A DNA stretch of 64,000 nt from an uncultured Alphaproteobacteria bacterium (GTDB lineage: Bacteria; Pseudomonadota; Alphaproteobacteria; HIMB59; GCA-002718135). Both the position numbers and the translations under genes were made by a program. This document shows positions 31,034 to 39,542 of the stretch, in pieces. Position 1 is the stretch's first letter; each line of letters begins with the position of its first letter. The notes beneath the pieces were generated by a model. It saw only the letters and a list, made by a program, of their open reading frames with translations, searched no databases and was not told where the DNA came from. The stretch covers positions 1-64,000 of the forward strand of contig CACJRY010000007.1 in assembly GCA_902595855.1 (NCBI GenBank), read 5' to 3'.

Positions 31034-31504
31034 TTAATAATTTTTTAACATTACAAGTGCATCGCTTTTATTGTTTCCAACTAAAAAATATTCTTTTCTA
31101 GTATGTATTTGTTTAAAACCCATTTTTTTATAAAACGCTATTCCCTCTAGATTATTTTTTGAAACTTCAAGATATATTCTGTTTAAACTATTTTTGTTTT
31201 CTTCTATCTTTTTTAAAAGTTTTGTTCCTAAGCCTTTTTTTCTAAAATTTTTTGAAACATAAATTAATAGTATCTCATATTCTGATTTTTTTTCAATATT
31301 TATTGAGTCTCCAAAAATGAAAGATATCATCAAATCATTATTAAAAGCGCCATAGGAAAAGTTGGTAATTTTGTTAAGTTGGTTATTAATTTGTTTTAAT
31401 GACCAGCCCATATCAATAAATTCTTTATAATTCAAAAAATCTTGGCGAATTAAATTATCAAAATATTTAAGGTCTTTTTTTGAAAGTTGTCGAATTTTTA
31501 TCAA
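31034..31504 (-). CDS. rimI: GNAT acetyltransferase, RimI-like (S18 alanine N-acetyltransferase)
   Basis: The 156-residue GNAT has the acetyl-CoA loop in YVSKNFRKKGLGTKLLKKIEE near 90 (RxxGxG/A) and RIYLEVSKNNLEGIAFYKKMGFK, the beta5-helix segment typical of RimI. It follows tsaB with a 4-bp overlap, the tsaB-rimI order found in many bacteria. A broader protein N-acetylation role is possible. Start is TTG at 31504. Confidence 0.85.
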   Translation of the reverse strand: MIKIRQLSKKDLKYFDNLIRQDFLNYKEFIDMGWSLKQINNQLNKITNFSYGAFNNDLMISFIFGDSINIEKKSEYEILLIYVSKNFRKKGLGTKLLKKIEENKNSLNRIYLEVSKNNLEGIAFYKKMGFKQIHTRKEYFLVGNNKSDALVMLKNY

Positions 31505-32106
31505 TTTAAAATAATGTTGTTAGAAATATATATAGGTTTAATAATTAGTTCTTTTTTGAATTCTAAATTATCTACATTTTTTATAACAAAATCAATAATA
31601 GAAAAAGGTATTGAGATTAATTTGTCTTTGCAGAATTCAGGATATTTAGAATTATAAAATAAATTTTTAATGTGTTTTGGAATAGAAAATTTTTTATTTT
31701 CAATTTTTTGGTGAATAAATCTTTTACCTTCTTTAAATGTAAGAAAATTTTGATTGTTTGAAGACTGAAAATATAATCCATTGTCCATATTTCTATTGTC
31801 TAAAAATTCAAAAATATTTTCACTTGATAAAATTGCAACAGGTAAGCTCAATGATTGACTTAATCCTGCAATAAAAGATGCGCCTACCCTTAAAGCTGTA
31901 TATGAGCCTGGACCAGTTGTTATTATTAAGTGTGTAATTTTCTTATTAAGTTTATACCTTTCATTAGCTTCTAAATATTTAGGAACTATAGAATCGCTTA
32001 GCTTTTCGTTAGGATTGTCTAAAATTTTAATTGAAACTATAATTTTTTTGTCATTAATTAAGTGAAATTCTGGTATTGGTGATACTACATCTAAAAAAAG
32101 GAACAT
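31501..32106 (-). CDS. tsaB: tRNA threonylcarbamoyladenosine biosynthesis protein TsaB
   Basis: A 201-residue partner of TsaD in making t6A37 of tRNA. The ASKHA-fold N-terminus is reduced, but the family core HLIITTGPGSYTALRVGASFIAGLSQSLSLPVAILSS near 65-100 is clear. The rest is diverged and lysine-rich. It is the first gene of a long minus-strand run (tsaB-rimI-miaB-phoH-ybeY-corC-lnt-trmB). Its ATG is just 3 bp from the GTG of the divergent deacetylase gene, so the promoters must overlap the opposite coding regions. Confidence 0.88.
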   Translation of the reverse strand: MFLFLDVVSPIPEFHLINDKKIIVSIKILDNPNEKLSDSIVPKYLEANERYKLNKKITHLIITTGPGSYTALRVGASFIAGLSQSLSLPVAILSSENIFEFLDNRNMDNGLYFQSSNNQNFLTFKEGKRFIHQKIENKKFSIPKHIKNLFYNSKYPEFCKDKLISIPFSIIDFVIKNVDNLEFKKELIIKPIYISNNIILN

Positions 32107-32109
32107 AAG

Positions 32110-33123
32110 GTGTTTATATTAAAGGTAGCATTTATTTTTTTCTTATTTTTAAACATATCTTCTGCCTATGCAAGTAACATTAAAAATTCAGCTGTTGTCT
32201 TTATGTACCATAAATTTGGAATTGATAAATATCCTACAACCAGTGTAACCCTAAATCAATTTGAGTCTCACCTAAATGAATTTTCAAAAGAAAAATACTC
32301 AGTACAATCAATTGAGTTTATTATCGATACTATTATTAATGATGGAGAGCTAGCTGATAATACAATTGGAATTAGCATTGATGATGCTGATAAATCTTTT
32401 TTTGAAGTTGGTTGGCCAAAATTCAAAGAAAAAAATATGCCTGTAACATTGTTTGTTAATACATCAACAATTCATAAAAATAATAAAAACTATCTAAACT
32501 GGGATCAGATTAGAGAATTAAAGAATGAAGGTGTGTCAATTGGTGCTCATTCTCACAGTCATTATCACATGTCTGATTTAACAATCGAAGAAGTTAGAAA
32601 TGAAATTGAAATTTCTAATAATATTTTCTTAAAAGAATTAGGAGAGATTCCATCATTATTCGCCTTTCCTTATGGCGAAACAAATGAAAAAATTATTAAT
32701 TTATTAAAAGAATATAAATTTAAAGTCGCATTTGGTCAGCACTCTGGAGTAATAAATGAAACTTCTAATTTTTATTATTTGCCAAGATTCTCTCTTAATG
32801 AAAAATATGGTGAAATCGATAGAGTAAAATTTGCTGCGAATGCAAAAGGGCTTGGCATTTATGATTTTATTCCAAATGATCCTACAATTTATGATAATCC
32901 TCCATTTATAGGTTTTTCATTGCTAGATGAAAAACTAGTGCCGTCAATAGATTGTTTCGTTTTTGATAGTAAAGGTGAGGTTGAAAAAGAAATATTTAAA
33001 TTTAACGAACGAATTGAAATAAGATTAAGTAGAAAATTAACTGACGGTAGATCTAGGATGAATTGTACTGCAAAAGGCAAAGATGGTCTTTGGCGATGGT
33101 TTGGTCATCAGTTTTATTTATGA
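32110..33123 (+). CDS. Secreted polysaccharide deacetylase (NodB homology)
   Basis: A 337-residue exported carbohydrate esterase family 4 protein. The N-terminus MFILKVAFIFFLFLNISSAYAS is a signal peptide. The NodB motifs are AVVFMYHKFG, the metal Asp pair in IGISIDDADKSF near 96, the H-x3-H in GAHSHSHYHMSD near 145, and FAFPYGETNEKI. The last ~120 residues are not a known domain to me. It probably deacetylates an envelope or exopolysaccharide glycan. GTG at 32110 is the only start that gives the full signal peptide. Its 3' end overlaps the convergent glucosaminidase gene by 6 bp. Confidence 0.85.
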   Translation: MFILKVAFIFFLFLNISSAYASNIKNSAVVFMYHKFGIDKYPTTSVTLNQFESHLNEFSKEKYSVQSIEFIIDTIINDGELADNTIGISIDDADKSFFEVGWPKFKEKNMPVTLFVNTSTIHKNNKNYLNWDQIRELKNEGVSIGAHSHSHYHMSDLTIEEVRNEIEISNNIFLKELGEIPSLFAFPYGETNEKIINLLKEYKFKVAFGQHSGVINETSNFYYLPRFSLNEKYGEIDRVKFAANAKGLGIYDFIPNDPTIYDNPPFIGFSLLDEKLVPSIDCFVFDSKGEVEKEIFKFNERIEIRLSRKLTDGRSRMNCTAKGKDGLWRWFGHQFYL

Positions 33124-34125
33124 GTTATTTATAGAATAAATAAATTTATCAAACTTATTAAGCTTATTAGTGTCAATAATTGCATTAATTGTTTTAATGT
33201 AATTTTTATCAGAGGCATAAGAGTCTAGTTGTTCAACTAGCAACTTTATATTATTGAAGTTATTTTTTTCTCTCATAATTTTTCTAACTTTTCTAAAATC
33301 GTTATAGGCGTTATGAGAATTAAGATTGATAAAATAAGATTGAACACTTTTGTCAAAAGAATCAAAAGCTTTAACTAGATGTTTTTCACCTTCTTCTCTT
33401 AAAAGTGGAACAACACCATCTGAATAATTGTAAGTATATTCACCAAATAAGGCATTATATTCAGTTGCAAACCTTGATGTTCCCCAACCACTTTCATTTG
33501 CTGCTTGAGCTAAAACAATTGAGTTGGGTATAATGTCTACACGTTGCAATAAATCAATAACTAGATCATATTTATGTTTGTCATTAGTGTTTGTTCTATA
33601 TTTTTTTGATATCTTTTCTAAAAAATTTAAATCTGATTTAGAAAGAGTGTTATTGTTTTCCAAATATTCCTTAATATTTTCAAGTTTAGATCTTTCAACT
33701 AAAATATTTTGATTTTCATATGAAATCAAAGGAAGCAAAGTTTTTACAAAGTTCTTTTTAGACTTTGAAAGAAAGTCTAAATTAATTTCATTTATATTTT
33801 GGTTTAGGTTCTGCAGAGCAGCTGGTTTATCAATTAGCTTAATTATATTAGGATTCAAAGGTTTCTTCTTGAGAGAAACAACAAAAATATTTTTTGAACT
33901 AGAATTTTTATTTTCTTCTAAAATTTTCTTTTGTGAATATAATCTGTTAACAGTATAAGAATCATAAGTACTACAATAATTTAAAACATAGTCATCAAGA
34001 ATAGTGTTGATTGAGTAAACAATATTATTTTTTGAAACTATTTTATTTTCATAAGCGATAGATGCAATGGAGCTTAGCATAAGTATAAAACCTGATAAAA
34101 TAGTAAAAAATGAAAAATTACGCAT
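33118..34125 (-). CDS. Bax-like glucosaminidase-family protein, exported
   Basis: The N-terminus has a hydrophobic signal or anchor (FFTILSGFILMLSSIASIAYENK). The C-terminal half carries the Bax/mannosyl-glycoprotein endo-beta-N-acetylglucosaminidase signature SIVLAQAANESGWGTSRFATEYNALFGEYTY, with the catalytic-type Glu in NESGWG near 211. It is followed by AFDSFDKSVQSYFINLNSHNAY. Such proteins cut peptidoglycan glycan chains or related polymers. The middle region is unassigned. I use the ATG at 34125 rather than a TTG one codon earlier. It overlaps the nfu gene by 8 bp. Confidence 0.85.
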   Translation of the reverse strand: MRNFSFFTILSGFILMLSSIASIAYENKIVSKNNIVYSINTILDDYVLNYCSTYDSYTVNRLYSQKKILEENKNSSSKNIFVVSLKKKPLNPNIIKLIDKPAALQNLNQNINEINLDFLSKSKKNFVKTLLPLISYENQNILVERSKLENIKEYLENNNTLSKSDLNFLEKISKKYRTNTNDKHKYDLVIDLLQRVDIIPNSIVLAQAANESGWGTSRFATEYNALFGEYTYNYSDGVVPLLREEGEKHLVKAFDSFDKSVQSYFINLNSHNAYNDFRKVRKIMREKNNFNNIKLLVEQLDSYASDKNYIKTINAIIDTNKLNKFDKFIYSINNS

Positions 34126-34684
34126 CAACTGGCCTTACTTCTCTAACTTCAGGTATGTAATGCTTAAGCATATTTTCAATACCCATTTTAAGTGTAGCTG
34201 TTGAACTTGGACAACCTGAACAAGCGCCTTGCATCTTTAAATATACAATACCATCTTCAAAATCATTATAGATTATATCTCCACCATCCATGGCAACTGC
34301 TGGTCTTACGCGAGTATCAAGCAATTCTTTAATTTGTTTTACAATTTCAGAGTCATCTTCATTTTTTTCAAAACTTTGTTGAGATTCTTTTGAGTTATCT
34401 TTTTCAACTGTCTTATCGTTTGAATTAAAATGATCAATTATTCCACCTAAAACAGATGGTTTCATTACTTGCCATTCAAACTTTTCATTTTTTGTTATTG
34501 TAATGAAATCACTTCCAAAAAATACCCCTTCAACACCGTCTATATCAAATAGACGTCTTGCAAATGGAGAGTCTCCAGCTTCATCAATTTTTTGGTAAAA
34601 AGCAGTGCCTTCTTCCATTACCACTTTCCCTGGTAGAAATTTTAAGGTTTGAGGGTTAGGTGTTTGTTCAGTTTGTATAAACAT
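34118..34684 (-). CDS. Nfu-type iron-sulfur cluster carrier (NfuA/NifU C-terminal family)
   Basis: The 188-residue protein has an Nfu_N domain starting MFIQTEQTPNPQTLKFLPGKVV. A Ser/Glu/Asp-rich linker follows near 95-115, then a NifU C-terminal domain with the cluster-binding CxxC in KMQGACSGCPSSTATLKMGIENML near 155. It passes [4Fe-4S] clusters to client enzymes such as MiaB or radical-SAM proteins. Domain order and length match alphaproteobacterial and mitochondrial NFU1 proteins. A 71-bp gap separates it from trpS. Confidence 0.94.
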   Translation of the reverse strand: MFIQTEQTPNPQTLKFLPGKVVMEEGTAFYQKIDEAGDSPFARRLFDIDGVEGVFFGSDFITITKNEKFEWQVMKPSVLGGIIDHFNSNDKTVEKDNSKESQQSFEKNEDDSEIVKQIKELLDTRVRPAVAMDGGDIIYNDFEDGIVYLKMQGACSGCPSSTATLKMGIENMLKHYIPEVREVRPVDA

Positions 34685-34755
34685 ATGCTTCTTATATAGT
34701 TATTAATATGACTTTCGTATGAAAAATGGAGAAAAAAATTGAAAAATTTGAGATT

Positions 34756-35766
34756 TTATCCCCTAAATAAGCCAATTATTTCATAAATTTTATTTAATAC
34801 TGGATCAGCAACATTTATTGCTCTTTCCTTACCTTTAATAATTACCGAGTCTAAGTAATTTTCATCTTTCATCAATTTATTCATCTCAAGTGAAATAGGT
34901 GATAATTTAGCAGCTGCTAGTTCTCCTAAATCATTTTTAAATTGTGAAAATTCTTTGCCGCGATATTCAGAAATTACTGTTCCTATTTCTTGATCACTTA
35001 GAGCAGCATAAATAGTCAATAAATTTATAGCTTCGGGTCTATTTTTAGCATCATCTAAATTATCAGGCAAAGGAAGAGGATCAGTTTTTGCTTTTTTAAT
35101 TTTTTTAACTATTTCATCCTCATTATCAGATAACATTATTCTTGAGTAATCAGATGGATCAGATTTACTCATTTTCTTAAGGCCGTCTCTGAGGCTCATT
35201 ACTCTTGTTGCCTCACCTAAAATCAGAGGTTCCGGTATTGGAAAAATATCAGTTTTAAAATCATTATTAAATTTTTGAGCAATATCTCTAGTTAACTCTA
35301 AATGTTGTTTTTGATCTTCTCCAACTGGGACATGTGTAGCTAAATATATTAAAATATCAGCAGCCATTAAAGTTGGATATGAAAATAATCCAACAGATAC
35401 ATTTTCACTATTTTTTCCAGCCTTGTCCTTAAATTGAGTCATACGATTAAGCCATCCCATACGAGCAACACAATTAAAAATCCAAGCTAATTGAGCATGC
35501 TGAGGTACTTGAGATTGAACAAACAGAGTGTTTTTATCCGGATCAATTCCTGATGCAATAAAGGCAGCTGCTACTTCTCTTGTTTTTTGTTTTAAAATTT
35601 TTGGATCTTGCCAAACGGTAATTGCGTGCAAATCAACAACACAAAAAAAGCATTCAAATTCTTTTTGTAGGGAGACAAAATTTTTAATTGCACCAAGATA
35701 ATTTCCTAGATGTAAATCACCTGAGGGTTGAACACCTGATAAAATTCTTTTTGTAATTTTTTCCAT
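34756..35766 (-). CDS. trpS: Tryptophanyl-tRNA synthetase
   Basis: A class I aminoacyl-tRNA synthetase of 336 residues. The HIGH-type motif is [21 protein letters not shown] (about 10-30) and the KMSKS loop is [18 protein letters not shown] near 195. [30 protein letters not shown] is a strong TrpRS segment. It lies directly after murJ with a one-base gap, a pairing common in Alphaproteobacteria. Confidence 0.97.
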   Translation of the reverse strand: MEKITKRILSGVQPSGDLHLGNYLGAIKNFVSLQKEFECFFCVVDLHAITVWQDPKILKQKTREVAAAFIASGIDPDKNTLFVQSQVPQHAQLAWIFNCVARMGWLNRMTQFKDKAGKNSENVSVGLFSYPTLMAADILIYLATHVPVGEDQKQHLELTRDIAQKFNNDFKTDIFPIPEPLILGEATRVMSLRDGLKKMSKSDPSDYSRIMLSDNEDEIVKKIKKAKTDPLPLPDNLDDAKNRPEAINLLTIYAALSDQEIGTVISEYRGKEFSQFKNDLGELAAAKLSPISLEMNKLMKDENYLDSVIIKGKERAINVADPVLNKIYEIIGLFRG

Positions 35767-35767
35767 T

Positions 35768-37315
35768 TTATTTTCTTAAGTAAGTTTTAATATCAGCAAT
35801 AGTGACTATTTTTAATATTAAAATGAATACCACATAAAAAGCAGCAGTAATTATAATAGTAAGCACCAAATAGATGATATTTTTCATGATTTCTACTAAA
35901 TATAACTCCGCAAAAAAGAAACTGTTCAAATAACGAGTAATCAAAACAAGTCCTAATAAACATCCAATTAATTTAAAAACGTTGCTTATAAATTGACGGT
36001 CTAAATTTAATAATCTTTTACTTATAAGTATTATTAAAAGCAGAATTGCATTGACCCAAGCGCTGATAGCAGTTGCCAAAGCAATACCCATTTCTCTCAT
36101 CGTGCTTATTAATAAGAGGGATAGAATTATGTTAATAAGTACGCTCACAATCGATACGTACAGTGGTGTTTTTGTATCTTCTCTGGCAAAAAAACAAACA
36201 ATTAAAACCTTAATCAACACATAAGCTGGTAGTCCTAAAGCAAAGTAACTAAGAACCTGAGAAGTAAAGATTGTATCTTCTTGAGTAAAGGCACCTCGCT
36301 CAAATAAAATATGTACAATAGGTAATGCTAAAATATATAAACCAATTGCTGAGGGAATAGATATTAGTAAGGCAAATTCTAAAGAATTATTTTGGAGCTT
36401 TTTTGTAATTTCATTGTCATTAGACTTAATTGATTTTGATAGACTGGGAAGTAAAACTACTCCTAAAGCAATACCAAATATTGCTAAAGGTAATTGATTT
36501 AATCTATCAGCGTAATAAAGGTGACTAATTGCACCTACAGGGAGAAATGAAGCAATAACAGTTCCTATAATAATATTTAATTGAATAACACCAGATCCAA
36601 TTACACCGGGAAAAAATAATTTAAAAAACTTTTTTATTTTGTCATTCAATTCTGGAATTTTAATTTTAGGTTTATAAAATTGAAATAAAGATCGGTACAA
36701 AAATAAAAATTGTGCAACCCCTCCAATCAAAACACCAATGGACAAAGCATGACCCGCTGAACTTACGTGGGGGGTAATAACAAAAAGTGAGAGAATAAAA
36801 CTAATATTTAATATAGCAGGAGCAAATGCACCTGCAGCAAATTTTTCATGTACATTTAAAATTGACGTGAAATGAGCAGCTAAGGAAATAAAAATTAAAT
36901 AAGGGAATATAATTTTTCCGTAATAGACTGCTAAATCAAATGACTCACTGTTAGTTGAAAAGCCAGGTGCCAGTATTTGAATAATATACGGCATTCCAAA
37001 GAAAAAAATGATGGTTAATAAAAAGGTAACTAAAAGTAACAATGACATTGTATTTTCAACAAAGTCAGCAGCTTCATGATCATCTTTAGAGTTGATAACA
37101 ATACCTGAAAAAACTGGAATAAGAGCAGCACTATACGCACCTTCTGCCAAAACACGTCGAAAGAAATTAGGAATTCGAAAAGCCACAAAGAAGGCATCTG
37201 ATGTTACGGTAGATCCAAGAAAGCGAGCTATTAATATGTCGCGAATAAATCCTAATATTCTGCTCAGTATTGTATAAAAACTAACAGTAAAAAAGGATCT
37301 AAATATAGTCTGCAT
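35768..37315 (-). CDS. murJ: Lipid II flippase MurJ
   Basis: The 515-residue MOP-superfamily protein has about 14 membrane helices. It flips lipid II across the cytoplasmic membrane for peptidoglycan synthesis. The N-terminus [24 protein letters not shown] and [22 protein letters not shown]-type segment (here [29 protein letters not shown]) are hallmark MurJ residues, including the central-cavity Arg. It is the first gene before the intergenic region that holds the cysteine-rich mini-gene, and the two are divergent. Confidence 0.96.
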   Translation of the reverse strand: MQTIFRSFFTVSFYTILSRILGFIRDILIARFLGSTVTSDAFFVAFRIPNFFRRVLAEGAYSAALIPVFSGIVINSKDDHEAADFVENTMSLLLLVTFLLTIIFFFGMPYIIQILAPGFSTNSESFDLAVYYGKIIFPYLIFISLAAHFTSILNVHEKFAAGAFAPAILNISFILSLFVITPHVSSAGHALSIGVLIGGVAQFLFLYRSLFQFYKPKIKIPELNDKIKKFFKLFFPGVIGSGVIQLNIIIGTVIASFLPVGAISHLYYADRLNQLPLAIFGIALGVVLLPSLSKSIKSNDNEITKKLQNNSLEFALLISIPSAIGLYILALPIVHILFERGAFTQEDTIFTSQVLSYFALGLPAYVLIKVLIVCFFAREDTKTPLYVSIVSVLINIILSLLLISTMREMGIALATAISAWVNAILLLIILISKRLLNLDRQFISNVFKLIGCLLGLVLITRYLNSFFFAELYLVEIMKNIIYLVLTIIITAAFYVVFILILKIVTIADIKTYLRK

Positions 37316-37425
37316 TAGCTAATTTTATATTGTGATGAGTGATTTGTATAAATTTTATTTGTGTCTCAATTTAGTTGAAAAGCACTAAATCTATTGTTTT
37401 TTTAAAAACTCATTCAAATATATCC

Positions 37426-37453
37426 TTGAAAATATAGATTTGATTAGTATTAA
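37426..37453 (+). promoter_or_regulatory. Candidate promoter of the cysteine-rich mini-gene (TTGAAA-N16-TATTAA)
   Basis: TTGAAA at 37426-37431 and TATTAA at 37448-37453 are 16 bp apart, the same spacing as the predicted rpsT and nusA promoters. Transcription would begin at about 37460, right at the ATG of the small open frame, so the mRNA would be leaderless or nearly so. Weak on its own because the region is AT-rich. Confidence 0.35.
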
Positions 37454-37460
37454 GAATGCT

Positions 37461-37544
37461 ATGAAAAATGAAAATCCTAACCCACCTAAGTGTGGCTGCA
37501 GCTGTAGCTGCTGTTGTACTTGTGAAGGTGGAGGGTGTTGTTAG
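37461..37544 (+). CDS. Cysteine-rich 27-residue protein beside the zinc uptake locus
   Basis: The frame ATG 37461 to TAG 37544 encodes 27 residues with nine Cys, at positions 11, 13, 15, 17, 18, 19, 21, 26 and 27 (core CGCSCSCCCTC, then EGGGCC). The hydrophilic head is MKNENPNPPK. In DNA where most codons are AT-rich, this stretch is strikingly GC-rich (TGT/TGC, GGA/GGG). The stop codon sits inside the loop of a strong terminator hairpin, and a promoter-like sequence ends a few bases before the ATG. The layout resembles a metallothionein or metal-chaperone peptide, and the neighbours are znuA and the Zur regulon, but I do not recognise a named family. A modified (RiPP-like) peptide or a dual mRNA/sRNA is also possible. 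Confidence 0.6.
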   Translation: MKNENPNPPKCGCSCSCCCTCEGGGCC

Positions 37545-37571
37545 ATTAACACCCTAAAATTCCACCTTTTT
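37527..37571 (+). terminator. Two-stem intrinsic terminator of the mini-gene
   Basis: GGTGGA (37527-37532) pairs with TCCACC (37561-37566) and, inside it, GGGTGTT (37533-37539) pairs perfectly with AACACCC (37548-37554). The 3' side has a TAAAAT bulge, and five T follow at 37567-37571. The T tract is only on the plus strand, so it ends plus-strand transcripts (the mini-gene) rather than znuA. The 5' arm encodes the last residues of the peptide and the stop lies in the loop. Confidence 0.75.
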
Positions 37572-37584
37572 AAATTATTTAATA

Positions 37585-38703
37585 TTAACAACCTTTAAGT
37601 TCATTACCTAAATTACTTATCAATTTAAAGTAAAGGTCTTTATCAGAAGTAATATTTGCTCCAAGAGGATCAAACACACCTGTTTTTATATTAGTGTCTT
37701 CTGCAATAGTTGAAATAATTTTTGGATTAAATTGTGGTTCAGAAAATATACAATTAATTCCTTTATCCTTAATTACATCCTGAATATCTGCAACCTGTTT
37801 AGCACCAGGGAGAACATCCGTATTTAATGTTAAGGCCCCTGCTGCTCTCACCCCAAATCTTTCTTCAAAATATTGGTAAGCATCATGAAACACTACAAAT
37901 TTTGCATCCTTATTAATATCTTTACCGACATCTTTAATTAGTTGATCAAGTGCAATAATAGTTGCCTCAGCATTAGCTTCATATTTATCCTTATTCGCAG
38001 GATCTAAATCACCTAATTCGTGAGCAATTTCATGAACCATTTCTTTTGCATTGCTAGGGTCTAACCATATGTGAGCATCAAACTCTCCATGAGCATGACC
38101 GTGGTGATCGTGATCGTCGTGGTCATCATGATCATCGTGATCGTCGTGATCATCATGGTCATCATGATCATCGTGATCGTCATGGTCGTCATGGTCGTCA
38201 TGGTCGTCATGATCGTCGTGGTCATCGTGATCATCGTGGTCGTCATGATCATCGTGGTCATCATGGTCATCATGGTCATCGTGGTCATCATGGTCATCAT
38301 GGTCATCATGGTCATCATGGTCACCAAAAATAGACTCTTCTCTAAATTTTAATTTTTCAATACTTTCAACTTCCATGAACTCAACAACTTCCGCATTTTT
38401 TGCTATAGATTCAAGTGGTCCTTCCATGAACGTTTCTATTCCTTCTCCAACCCAAAAAATTAAGTCAGCTTCTTCAAGAAGTTTTGCATGTGATGGTTTA
38501 AGCGTAAAACTATGAGGTGATGTACTGCCCTCAATTATTAATGATGGTCCACCAACGCCATCCATTACGTTTGCAATAAGTGAGTAAAGAGGTTTAATTG
38601 TTGTAACAACTTTTAATTCTGCTCGTGCAGAAGAAGTTGTAACAATAATCATAGAAAAAAATAAAGCTTTAAAAAGCGTTATAAAATAATTGTTTTGTCT
38701 CAT
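37585..38703 (-). CDS. znuA: Zinc ABC transporter substrate-binding protein with (His-Asp-Asp)23 repeat
   Basis: The periplasmic zinc receptor, 372 residues. The N-terminus up to SSARA is a signal peptide. Metal-site segments are the His in TSPHSFTLKPSHAKLL, FDAHIWLDPSNAKEM and FHDAYQYFEERFG, with an Asp near FDPLGAN. Between residues about 127 and 205 lies the His-rich loop common to ZnuA. Here it is extraordinarily regular: 23 consecutive HDD tripeptides, then HDHHGHAHG. The DNA units are 9 bp with mixed GAT/GAC and CAT/CAC codons. The gene diverges from znuC across a Zur box and ends with a Cys (LKGC). It should load zinc for ZnuB/ZnuC. Confidence 0.95.
   Translation of the reverse strand: MRQNNYFITLFKALFFSMIIVTTSSARAELKVVTTIKPLYSLIANVMDGVGGPSLIIEGSTSPHSFTLKPSHAKLLEEADLIFWVGEGIETFMEGPLESIAKNAEVVEFMEVESIEKLKFREESIFGDHDDHDDHDDHDDHDDHDDHDDHDDHDDHDDHDDHDDHDDHDDHDDHDDHDDHDDHDDHDDHDDHDDHDDHDHHGHAHGEFDAHIWLDPSNAKEMVHEIAHELGDLDPANKDKYEANAEATIIALDQLIKDVGKDINKDAKFVVFHDAYQYFEERFGVRAAGALTLNTDVLPGAKQVADIQDVIKDKGINCIFSEPQFNPKIISTIAEDTNIKTGVFDPLGANITSDKDLYFKLISNLGNELKGC
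38110..38322 (-). repeat. Tandem 9-bp repeat encoding (His-Asp-Asp)n in znuA
   Basis: His codons recur every 9 bp from 38317 down to 38110, giving 24 His separated by 23 Asp-Asp pairs without a single deviation in amino-acid sequence. Codons vary (CAT/CAC, GAT/GAC) among units, though a run of identical units near 38270-38320 hints at recent slippage there. It is a protein-coding microsatellite, not a CRISPR array or intergenic repeat. Confidence 0.95.
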
Positions 38704-38761
38704 AAAAAAATGTTCCTATAATTAGTTAAGTCTGTTAGATAGTCTTCTGTTATAAAACGTA

Positions 38762-38778
38762 ATGTTATAATATAACAT
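38762..38778. promoter_or_regulatory. Zur operator between znuA and znuCB-zur
   Basis: ATGTTATAATATAACAT is a perfect inverted repeat about one central base and matches the published gammaproteobacterial Zur box core (ATGTTATAnTATAACAT). It lies 21 bp before the znuC start and 59 bp before znuA. It contains TATAAT, so bound Zur would block RNA polymerase. A degenerate second copy (TGTTATA then AAACGTAA) starts 15 bp upstream, at 38748. Together with zur as the last gene of the operon this predicts autoregulated, zinc-repressed expression on both sides. Confidence 0.88.
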
Positions 38779-38798
38779 ATTTTAAAGTAAATAGTAAA

Positions 38799-39542
38799 AT
38801 GGCTGAAAAAAACAACTTATTAGTAAAATTAGATAACGGTGGCGTCTATAAATCATCAAAGTGGTTGGTAAGAGGAGTATCTTTAGAGTTATACAAAGGT
38901 CAAATCGTAACTCTAATTGGTCCCAACGGTTCAGGTAAAACCACTACAGCAAAAATGATTCTAAATATCCTTAAGTCAGATGAAGGAAAAATGGAGAGCT
39001 ACACTTCTAAGATGGCTTATGTTCCTCAAAAAATTAGTATTGATTGGACAATGCCACTTAGAGTTATAGATTTTATGAAATTAACTAATCATATTAATAA
39101 TGCTGATATAACTGAAGCTTTAAAATTAACTGGCGTAGAAGATTTACTTTACAATCAAATTAATAACTTATCAGGTGGAGAATTTCAGCGCGTTCTTATA
39201 GCTAGAGCTATTGCAAAAAAACCAGAATTACTTGTTTTAGATGAACCTGTTCAGGGAGTAGATTTTAACGGTGAAATAGCACTTTATAATTTAATAAAAA
39301 AAATTGCATCAACATTAAATTGTGGCATCTTATTAATTTCACATGATATGCACTTTGTTATGTCAGCAACGGATCATGTAATTTGCTTGAATGGCCACAT
39401 TTGTTGCTCAGGCTCTCCTAGTGCAGTTATTAAAGATTCTGCATATATAGAATTATTTGGTGAGCATACGGCGGCAACCTTATCTTTATATAAACATCAT
39501 CATGATCACTCGCATGAAACGGATGGGAGTGTTGCTAAATAA
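38799..39542 (+). CDS. znuC: Zinc ABC transporter ATP-binding protein
   Basis: The 247-residue ATPase has Walker A in LIGPNGSGKTTTAKMIL near 37-50, the ABC signature LSGGEFQRVLIARAI near 125, Walker B LLVLDEPVQGVD, and the switch His in ILLISHDMHFVM. The C-terminus is His-rich (LYKHHHDHSHETDG), as in many zinc-uptake ATPases. It follows the Zur operator, and its stop overlaps the znuB start by one base. Confidence 0.96.
   Translation: MAEKNNLLVKLDNGGVYKSSKWLVRGVSLELYKGQIVTLIGPNGSGKTTTAKMILNILKSDEGKMESYTSKMAYVPQKISIDWTMPLRVIDFMKLTNHINNADITEALKLTGVEDLLYNQINNLSGGEFQRVLIARAIAKKPELLVLDEPVQGVDFNGEIALYNLIKKIASTLNCGILLISHDMHFVMSATDHVICLNGHICCSGSPSAVIKDSAYIELFGEHTAATLSLYKHHHDHSHETDGSVAK

Noticed and set aside
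37461-37544. Firm naming of the Cys-rich peptide as a metallothionein
   Set aside because: Cys density fits, but there is no recognised bacterial metallothionein signature (for example SmtA-type zinc finger with His), so only a descriptive name is used.
38101-38325. CRISPR-like repeat array
   Set aside because: The unit is 9 bp, without spacers, inside a coding gene, and encodes His-Asp-Asp.
38061-38352. Open frames on the other strand and frame of the znuA repeat, giving Met/Thr- and Val/Ile-rich proteins
   Set aside because: They are by-products of the 9-bp HDD repeat; they have no start context, no family resemblance, and znuA itself is clearly coding.
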